From Flavobacteriaceae bacterium (lineage in GTDB: Bacteria > Bacteroidota > Bacteroidia > Flavobacteriales > Flavobacteriaceae), in contig CANKLK010000085.1 of NCBI GenBank assembly GCA_947482805.1, forward strand, positions 1-9,376: a stretch of 9,376 bases of DNA, given 5' to 3'. Below, piece after piece: positions 4,583 through 9,376 of this stretch. The notes under the pieces were generated by a model. The model searched no databases and had not been told where the DNA came from. It worked only from the letters and a program-made list of their open reading frames with translations. Every line of letters begins with the position of its first letter. The stretch's first letter is position 1. Both the position numbers and the translations under genes were made by a program.

Positions 4583-6496
4583 ATGAACAAACTAATAGTA
4601 ACTGCCTTTTTTGCTTTAATTTTTTCTGGCTATACGGCAACTGCACAAATGAAATCCTTGGTAAATAAAGGACAAGTCAAAGTAGAAGTAAAAAAGGATG
4701 CAAATTTAAATCAGGTCAATGTCATTATTGATTTAAATAAAGTAAATGACGATAAGGTTAGTGTAACCATTACACCGCCAAAGTTTACTTCAAACGAAAT
4801 TATTTATCACTTTCCAAAAACAGTTCCCGGAACCTATTCTTCTGATAATTATGGAAAACTTATTGATGAACTAAAAGCATTTGATAAAAATGGGAAAGAA
4901 TTAGCCACTTCAAAAACAGATGCTAATTCTTGGAAAATATCTAATGCTAAATCGCTGGCAAAAGTTACTTATTATGTAAATGACACTTTTGATTCTGAAT
5001 CTGGAAAAGGTTTTGGTAAGGAGGATATATTTTCACCGGCAGGAACAAACATTCTGGCAGGAACAAACTTTGTGGTGAACAATCATGGTTTTGTGGGTTA
5101 TTTTGAAGACAAAACCCAATTAACCGAAATTCCATATAATCTTACCATTCTACATCCGGCAGCTCTTCAAGGTGCCACTTCTTTAATAGATATTGATAAA
5201 AGCGATACAGTAGATACATTTGTGGCAAGCCGTTATTTTGATTTGACTGATAATCCGATTATGTATGCTAAAGCTGATATAGAAACTTTTTATGTAGATG
5301 GTATGGAGATTGTTTTTAGTGTTTATTCTCCAAATGGTGTGCATACTGCAAAAGACTTATTACCTGAGTTACAGAAAACAATGCGAGCTCAAAAGGCTTT
5401 TTTGGGTTCTATAAATGCTAATAAGAGATATACCGTTTTATTGTATTTATCAGATATGGCCAAAAACGATGCTAAAGGTTTTGGAGCTCTAGAACATCAT
5501 ACTTCAACTACGGTAGTTTTTCCGGAAGCAATGGATGTAGAAGCATTAGGAGAGCAATTAAAAGATGTAGTATCGCATGAGTTTTTTCACACCTTAACTC
5601 CGTTGAGTGTTCATTCTAAAGAAATTCAGTATTTTGATTACACTAACCCAAAAATGTCAAAACATTTATGGATGTATGAAGGAGTTACCGAATATTTCGC
5701 CAATTTATTTCAGGTAAATCAAGGCTTAATTACAGCTGACGAGTTTTACGAAAGAATGGCTGGCAAAATAAATAATGCTTCAACTTTAAATGATACCATG
5801 TCGTTTACCGAAATGAGTGCTAATGTTTTGGTTGAACCTTATAAAGATCAATATTTAAATGTATACGAAAAAGGAGCTTTAATCGCAATGTGTATTGATA
5901 TTATCATTCGTGAAAAAAGTGATGGACAAAAAGGAATTTTAAGTATGATGAAAGATTTATCAAATCTGTATGGTATAGATAAACCTTTTGATGATGAGGA
6001 ACTTTTTGCTAAAATTATCAAGTTGACTTATCCTGAAGTAGGTGAGTTTTTAACTACCCATGTTGCCGGAAAAACACCAATTTCGTATGAAGTATATTTT
6101 ACTAAAATGGGTGTTTCCAAAGCAAAAGTGCAGGTGCCGGAAAATCCGTTTCTGAAAGATAAATCAGTACCATTCATAACCGTAAATCCTTCAACAAAAG
6201 AAATTATTGTACTTCCTGAGACAAAATTGAATAGTTTTATGACTACTTTGGGATTAAAAGGAGGCGATATATTATTATCATTTAATGACAAAGCATATAA
6301 TCTAGACAATATTTATGATTTAATAATGATAAGTCAAAGTTGGGAAAACGATGATGCTATCAGTATTAAAATAAAAAGAGACGGAGTAGAGCAAATAATA
6401 AACGGAAAAGTAAAATTAGATTTTGATGAAGAGGACGGATATAAGTTTACAGACGAATCAAAAAAGGCTTTAAATAACTATTGGTTAAAGGGATAA
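4583..6496 (+). CDS. Exported M61-family metallopeptidase with C-terminal PDZ domain
   Basis: This 637-aa protein resembles glycyl-aminopeptidase-type (M61) zinc peptidases. It starts with a signal peptide (M-N-K-L-I-V then a hydrophobic run, cleavage probably near T-A-T-A-Q at 19-22), so it should act in the periplasm or envelope. A beta-rich N-terminal domain (about 30-240) precedes the gluzincin domain. Its motifs are G-A-L-E-H-H-T at 301-307, the HExxH zinc site H-E-F-F-H at 332-336, the third ligand probably Glu366 in W-M-Y-E-G-V-T-E-Y-F, and N-V-Y-E-K-G-A-L-I-A-M at 426-436. Residues about 530-610 form a PDZ-like domain (G-L-K-G-G-D-I-L-L-S-F-N-D at 557-569), usual in this family for binding peptide ends. 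All catalytic residues are kept. There is no C-terminal secretion tag of the type IX kind. The substrate is unknown; turnover of envelope peptides is inference. A terminator follows at 6551-6587. Confidence 0.9.
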   Translation: MNKLIVTAFFALIFSGYTATAQMKSLVNKGQVKVEVKKDANLNQVNVIIDLNKVNDDKVSVTITPPKFTSNEIIYHFPKTVPGTYSSDNYGKLIDELKAFDKNGKELATSKTDANSWKISNAKSLAKVTYYVNDTFDSESGKGFGKEDIFSPAGTNILAGTNFVVNNHGFVGYFEDKTQLTEIPYNLTILHPAALQGATSLIDIDKSDTVDTFVASRYFDLTDNPIMYAKADIETFYVDGMEIVFSVYSPNGVHTAKDLLPELQKTMRAQKAFLGSINANKRYTVLLYLSDMAKNDAKGFGALEHHTSTTVVFPEAMDVEALGEQLKDVVSHEFFHTLTPLSVHSKEIQYFDYTNPKMSKHLWMYEGVTEYFANLFQVNQGLITADEFYERMAGKINNASTLNDTMSFTEMSANVLVEPYKDQYLNVYEKGALIAMCIDIIIREKSDGQKGILSMMKDLSNLYGIDKPFDDEELFAKIIKLTYPEVGEFLTTHVAGKTPISYEVYFTKMGVSKAKVQVPENPFLKDKSVPFITVNPSTKEIIVLPETKLNSFMTTLGLKGGDILLSFNDKAYNLDNIYDLIMISQSWENDDAISIKIKRDGVEQIINGKVKLDFDEEDGYKFTDESKKALNNYWLKG

Positions 6497-6550
6497 TTAA
6501 CTTCGTTCTGTTCTGCTTTTTAGCCTCGGGTCATAATAAATTGGCTATTA

Positions 6551-6587
6551 AATCCTCAATTTGTGAATCAGATTGAGGATTTTTTTT
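6551..6587 (+). terminator. Intrinsic terminator after the M61 peptidase gene
   Basis: AATCCTCAAT (6551-6560) pairs with ATTGAGGATT (6572-6581) over an 11-nt loop, followed by T residues to 6587. It ends the peptidase transcript 25 nt before the lipoprotein start codon. Confidence 0.85.
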
Positions 6588-6612
6588 AGTAGTATTGCAT
6601 AAATTATAAATT

Positions 6613-7326
6613 ATGCGCAAATCAATAATAGTGCTGTTATCAATAGTAGTTTTCGCTTCTTGTTCCGAAAAGAAATCAACTAAAAACTTTGTTTTAACCG
6701 GAAATATTAAAGGCTTAAAAAAAGGGACTTTATACATTCAAAGAATAAATGACACAGTTCTTGTTGCTATTGATACTATAAAAATTAACGGCGATTCTCA
6801 TTTTATCAGTGAGTTTGATCTACAAACTCCGGAAATGCTTTATTTGTTTTTAGATCGTGGCGTTAGCAATTCAGTTGACAATAACATTTCATTCTTTGCC
6901 GAAAAAGGAAATATAGATATTCAAACATCTTTAGATTTTTTTACCGCCGATGTTAAAATCACAGGTTCCAAAAACCAAGCGCTATATGATGAATACAAAA
7001 AAGTTGTTTCCAGATTCGTTGATCAGGATTTAGATTTGATAGAAAAACGAATCAATGCCTTAAAGAATGATAAAATAGAAGAGGCAGCCAGAATAGAGGA
7101 AGAACAAAAGGGAATTCTAAAAAGAAAATATCTCTATACTACCAATTTTGCAGTCAATCACGGTGATTATGAAGTTGCTCCCTATGTGGCTTTGGCAGAG
7201 ATTTATGACATCAATTTAAAGTATATGGATACCATCCAAAAATCAATGACACCAAAGGTTGCCAAATCCTTATACGGAAAAAAATTAACCGATTTTATTG
7301 CTGCCAGAAAACGGGATGAGAAATAA
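6613..7326 (+). CDS. DUF4369 domain lipoprotein
   Basis: The 237-aa product has a type II signal peptide with lipobox V-F-A-S-C and lipidated Cys17. After Cys come S-E-K-K-S, without the clear acidic surface-export signal described for flavobacterial lipoproteins, so it probably stays on the periplasmic side; this is inference. Residues about 25-115 match the DUF4369 pattern (F-V-L-T-G-N-I-K-G-L-K-K-G-T-L-Y-I-Q-R, then a D-T-I-K-I-N-G-D-S-H-F segment). In Bacteroidota this domain usually precedes a thioredoxin-like TlpA/ResA domain. Here the C-terminal half is instead a charged helical region (about 125-237, rich in Glu/Lys with a likely coiled-coil stretch) with no CxxC, so no redox activity is expected. 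Function is unknown. A near-match to a -7 box (TAGTATTG, 6590-6597) lies just upstream. The radical SAM gene begins 27 nt downstream. Confidence 0.8.
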   Translation: MRKSIIVLLSIVVFASCSEKKSTKNFVLTGNIKGLKKGTLYIQRINDTVLVAIDTIKINGDSHFISEFDLQTPEMLYLFLDRGVSNSVDNNISFFAEKGNIDIQTSLDFFTADVKITGSKNQALYDEYKKVVSRFVDQDLDLIEKRINALKNDKIEEAARIEEEQKGILKRKYLYTTNFAVNHGDYEVAPYVALAEIYDINLKYMDTIQKSMTPKVAKSLYGKKLTDFIAARKRDEK

Positions 7327-7328
7327 CG

Positions 7329-7336
7329 TATTTTTG
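7329..7336 (+). promoter_or_regulatory. Candidate -7 box for the radical SAM gene
   Basis: TATTTTTG, a perfect TAnnTTTG, lies in the 27-nt gap between the lipoprotein stop and the ATG at 7354. No TTG sits at the usual -33 spacing, so the gene may instead be read from the lipoprotein promoter. Confidence 0.4.
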
Positions 7337-7353
7337 TTTGTTATCTGACACAA

Positions 7354-9376
7354 ATGAAAGACCTACTTTTAATCACGCCACCATTTACACAGCTCAACAC
7401 ACCTTATCCGGCAACGGCCTATTTAAAAGGTTTTCTGAATACAAAAAGCATAACTGCCTTTCAGATGGATTTGGGTATCGAAGTGATTTTAAAACTCTTT
7501 TCAAAAGAAGGGCTTACTAGTATTTTTTCAAACGACAAACGACAAACGACAACAGAAAACCTTAAACGAATCTTCTCATTACGCCAAGATTACATCAATA
7601 CTATCGATGCGGTCATTGCCTTTCTCCAGGGAAAAAACCAAACCCTGGCGCGTCAAATTTGCGCTGGTAATTTTCTTCCTGAAGCATCACGTTTTGAACA
7701 GTTAGACGATATGGAATGGGCATTTGGTTCGATGGGCATGCAGGATAAAGCCAAACATTTGGCCACCTTATATCTCGAAGATTTATCCGATTTTATGAAA
7801 GAAGCGATTGATGAAAACTTTGGTTTTAGCCGTTATGCTGAACGATTGGGTAGAAGCGCCAATTCATTTGATGAACTATATTCTAATCTGCAAAGCGAGT
7901 TTACGTATATTGATGGTATTACTCTTCCTATTTTAGAAGAAAGGCTGAAAGAAGTGCAGCCTAAGTTAGTTTTAATTTCTGTTCCATTTCCTGGTAATTT
8001 ATATAGTGCTTTTCGTTGTGCGCAATTCATTAAAAAGTATTATCCACAAATAAAAACTGCTATGGGTGGTGGTTTTCCAAATACGGAACTTCGCGACTTA
8101 AAAGACAAACGTGTTTTTGAATTTTTTGATTTCATAACGCTTGACGATGGCGAATTGCCTGTTGAATTGCTTCACTATAATGTTTGTCAATCTGAACGAA
8201 GTGAAGAATCTCTTTATAAAAGAACATTCCTCATAGAAAACAATGAGGTGGTTTATAAAAATAACACCATCCGATCTGATTACAGACAAAGTGATGTTGG
8301 CACACCTGATTATTCCGATTTGCTTTTGGATAATTATATTTCAGTTATCGAAATTGCCAATCCCATGCACAGTTTGTGGAGTGATGGACGTTGGAATAAA
8401 CTAACAATGGCACATGGTTGCTATTGGGGGAAATGCACCTTTTGTGATATATCTTTAGATTATATAAAACTCTACGAACCCATAGCGGCTAAAACTTTGG
8501 TCGATAGAATGGAGGAAATCATTGCTCAAACAGGAGAAACTGGTTTTCATTTTGTAGATGAAGCGGCACCGCCGGCATTGATGAGAGAAGTAGCTTTGGA
8601 AATACTGCGAAGAAAACTAACGGTTTCGTGGTGGACGAATATTCGTTTCGAGAAAAGTTTTACTGCTGATTTGTGTTTGTTGCTCAAAGCTTCTGGTTGT
8701 ATTGCTGTTTCTGGCGGATTAGAAGTAGCCTCAGACCGATTGTTAGAACTAATTCAAAAAGGAGTGACTGTAGAACAAGTCGCGCAAGTCACACGCAATT
8801 TCACCGAAGCCGGAATCATGGTGCATGCTTATTTGATGTATGGCTATCCTACACAAACGGTTCAGGAAACGATTGATAGTTTAGAAATGGTGCGTCAAAT
8901 GTTTGAGTTGGGTATACTGCAGTCGGGTTTTTGGCATCAGTTTGCTATGACTGCTCACAGTCCGGTTGGAATGATTCCTTCAGCGTTTGGTGTAATTCCT
9001 GAAATGAAAGATATTACTTTTGCAAACAACGATATACAATTTAAAGACATAACCGGAATCAATCATGATAAATTTAGCTTTGGATTAAAGAAATCGCTGT
9101 TCAATTTTATGCACGGCATCTGTTTTGATTACGATCTTCAGGATTGGTTTGATTTTAAAATTCCGAACACTTCCATTCCTTCCGATTATATTGTTTCCTG
9201 TCTGGAAAATGAAAATACTTTAGCGACGAAACCTTCAGCAAAAATAGTCTGGATAGGAGGAAAGTCCATAAATCAGACTTTTACAAAATCTAAAAAAGGC
9301 AACACTTGGGAAATGATGCGATTGACCTTTCACGATAAAAGAGAAATGATAGAAATTTCACTAGAGTCAGCTAAAG
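7354..9376 (+). CDS. B12-binding domain radical SAM protein, 3' end outside window
   Basis: The frame is open from the ATG at 7354 to the right edge (674 codons, no stop). The product looks cytoplasmic. It has an N-terminal cobalamin-binding-like region (about 1-265), beginning M-K-D-L-L-L-I-T-P-P and containing V-L-I-S-V-P-F-P-G-N (206-215) and a Gly-rich turn A-M-G-G-G-F-P-N (236-243). The radical SAM domain follows (about 345-600). It holds the cluster motif H-G-C-Y-W-G-K-C-T-F-C-D (Cys356, 361, 364), F-V-D-E-A-A-P at 400-406, S-G-G-L-E at 453-457 and Y-G-Y-P-T at 496-500. The cluster spacing is CX4CX2C rather than the usual CX3CX2C. Family members use SAM and an Fe-S cluster, with cobalamin in many cases, for radical methylations or rearrangements; the substrate is unknown. 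Two repeat-like insertions lie in frame (residues 60-66 and 278-286). The upstream gap is 27 nt. Confidence 0.88.
   Translation, partial: MKDLLLITPPFTQLNTPYPATAYLKGFLNTKSITAFQMDLGIEVILKLFSKEGLTSIFSNDKRQTTTENLKRIFSLRQDYINTIDAVIAFLQGKNQTLARQICAGNFLPEASRFEQLDDMEWAFGSMGMQDKAKHLATLYLEDLSDFMKEAIDENFGFSRYAERLGRSANSFDELYSNLQSEFTYIDGITLPILEERLKEVQPKLVLISVPFPGNLYSAFRCAQFIKKYYPQIKTAMGGGFPNTELRDLKDKRVFEFFDFITLDDGELPVELLHYNVCQSERSEESLYKRTFLIENNEVVYKNNTIRSDYRQSDVGTPDYSDLLLDNYISVIEIANPMHSLWSDGRWNKLTMAHGCYWGKCTFCDISLDYIKLYEPIAAKTLVDRMEEIIAQTGETGFHFVDEAAPPALMREVALEILRRKLTVSWWTNIRFEKSFTADLCLLLKASGCIAVSGGLEVASDRLLELIQKGVTVEQVAQVTRNFTEAGIMVHAYLMYGYPTQTVQETIDSLEMVRQMFELGILQSGFWHQFAMTAHSPVGMIPSAFGVIPEMKDITFANNDIQFKDITGINHDKFSFGLKKSLFNFMHGICFDYDLQDWFDFKIPNTSIPSDYIVSCLENENTLATKPSAKIVWIGGKSINQTFTKSKKGNTWEMMRLTFHDKREMIEISLESAK
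7530..7550 (+). repeat. Three tandem copies of the heptamer AAACGAC inside the radical SAM gene
   Basis: Copies run 7530-7536, 7537-7543 and 7544-7550 without a mismatch and are followed by AAC, the start of a further unit. Three copies add 21 nt, so the frame is kept and N-D-K-R-Q-T-T is encoded (residues 60-66). Gain or loss of one copy would shift the frame early in the gene. Confidence 0.9.
8184..8213 (+). repeat. Segment resembling a dispersed Bacteroidota repeat, read in frame as V-C-Q-S-E-R-S-E-E-S
   Basis: The bases around CTGAACGAAGTGAAGAATCT (8192-8211) match a sequence I recall as widely scattered in Bacteroidota genomes, typically as TGTCATTCTGAACGAAGTGAAGAA. Here it lies between the cobalamin-binding and radical SAM domains and is translated without breaking the frame. 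Repeat identity is from memory; the segment occurs once in this window. Confidence 0.6.

Noticed and set aside
6028..6309. Antisense open frame within the M61 peptidase PDZ region
   Set aside because: It lies wholly opposite a well-supported coding region, has no recognisable motif, and looks like a shadow frame.
7338..7520. Open frame overlapping the start of the radical SAM gene in another phase
   Set aside because: It shows no family resemblance, and the overlapping frame from 7354 has clear domain motifs.
8673..8876. Second-frame ORF inside the radical SAM domain
   Set aside because: The main frame contains the conserved S-G-G-L-E and Y-G-Y-P-T motifs there, so the alternative frame is incidental.
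1..9376. CRISPR arrays, phage genes, toxin-antitoxin pairs or defence genes
   Set aside because: I looked on both strands and found no spaced direct repeats and no protein resembling these systems.

Overview
The window looks like chromosomal DNA from a Flavobacterium-like member of the Bacteroidota. The evidence is AT-rich, compact coding sequence, no clear Shine-Dalgarno sequences, and recurrent TAnnTTTG promoter -7 boxes, the form used by the Bacteroidota primary sigma factor. It also encodes families typical of that group: a DUF4369 lipoprotein, a DUF2805/TIGR03643 protein, and an M61-PDZ peptidase. Every gene I can support lies on the + strand. No phage, plasmid, CRISPR or recognisable defence genes are visible.

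Layout. The window opens in the last 51 codons of a peroxiredoxin (1-157). Next come class I mannose-6-phosphate isomerase (178-1140), an 88-aa conserved hypothetical protein with a good promoter (1228-1494), and tRNA-Thr(UGU) with its own promoter and terminator (1562-1677). They are followed by a guanine deaminase (1792-2271), an AlkB-type 2OG-Fe(II) dioxygenase (2375-2977), a 130-bp inverted-repeat element (3037-3166) and a sterol desaturase/fatty acid hydroxylase family membrane protein (3236-4060). The right part holds a DUF2805 protein with terminator (4167-4471), an exported M61 metallopeptidase with a C-terminal PDZ domain (4583-6496, terminator at 6551-6587) and a DUF4369 lipoprotein (6613-7326). 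A B12-binding radical SAM protein begins at 7354 and runs off the right edge with no stop codon.

The genes do not form one pathway. Most appear to be single-gene units, each with its own -7 box or separated by terminators. The possible co-transcribed pairs are peroxiredoxin with manA, and lipoprotein with the radical SAM gene. Functions are mostly housekeeping: sugar phosphate interconversion, purine salvage, alkylation repair, membrane lipid hydroxylation and envelope proteolysis.

I see no clear new multi-gene system. The most interesting signals are in repetitive DNA. The radical SAM gene carries two repeat-like insertions in its reading frame: a 7-bp unit in three tandem copies, whose copy-number change would shift the frame, and a segment encoding SERSEES that resembles a dispersed Bacteroidota repeat. 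The intergenic element at 3037-3166 has perfect 20-bp inverted ends and five CATAG/CTATG half-sites, like a MITE or paired REP unit. The tRNA-Thr has two stem mismatches. Gene calls rest on recognised motifs and remembered family sequences; no database search was run.
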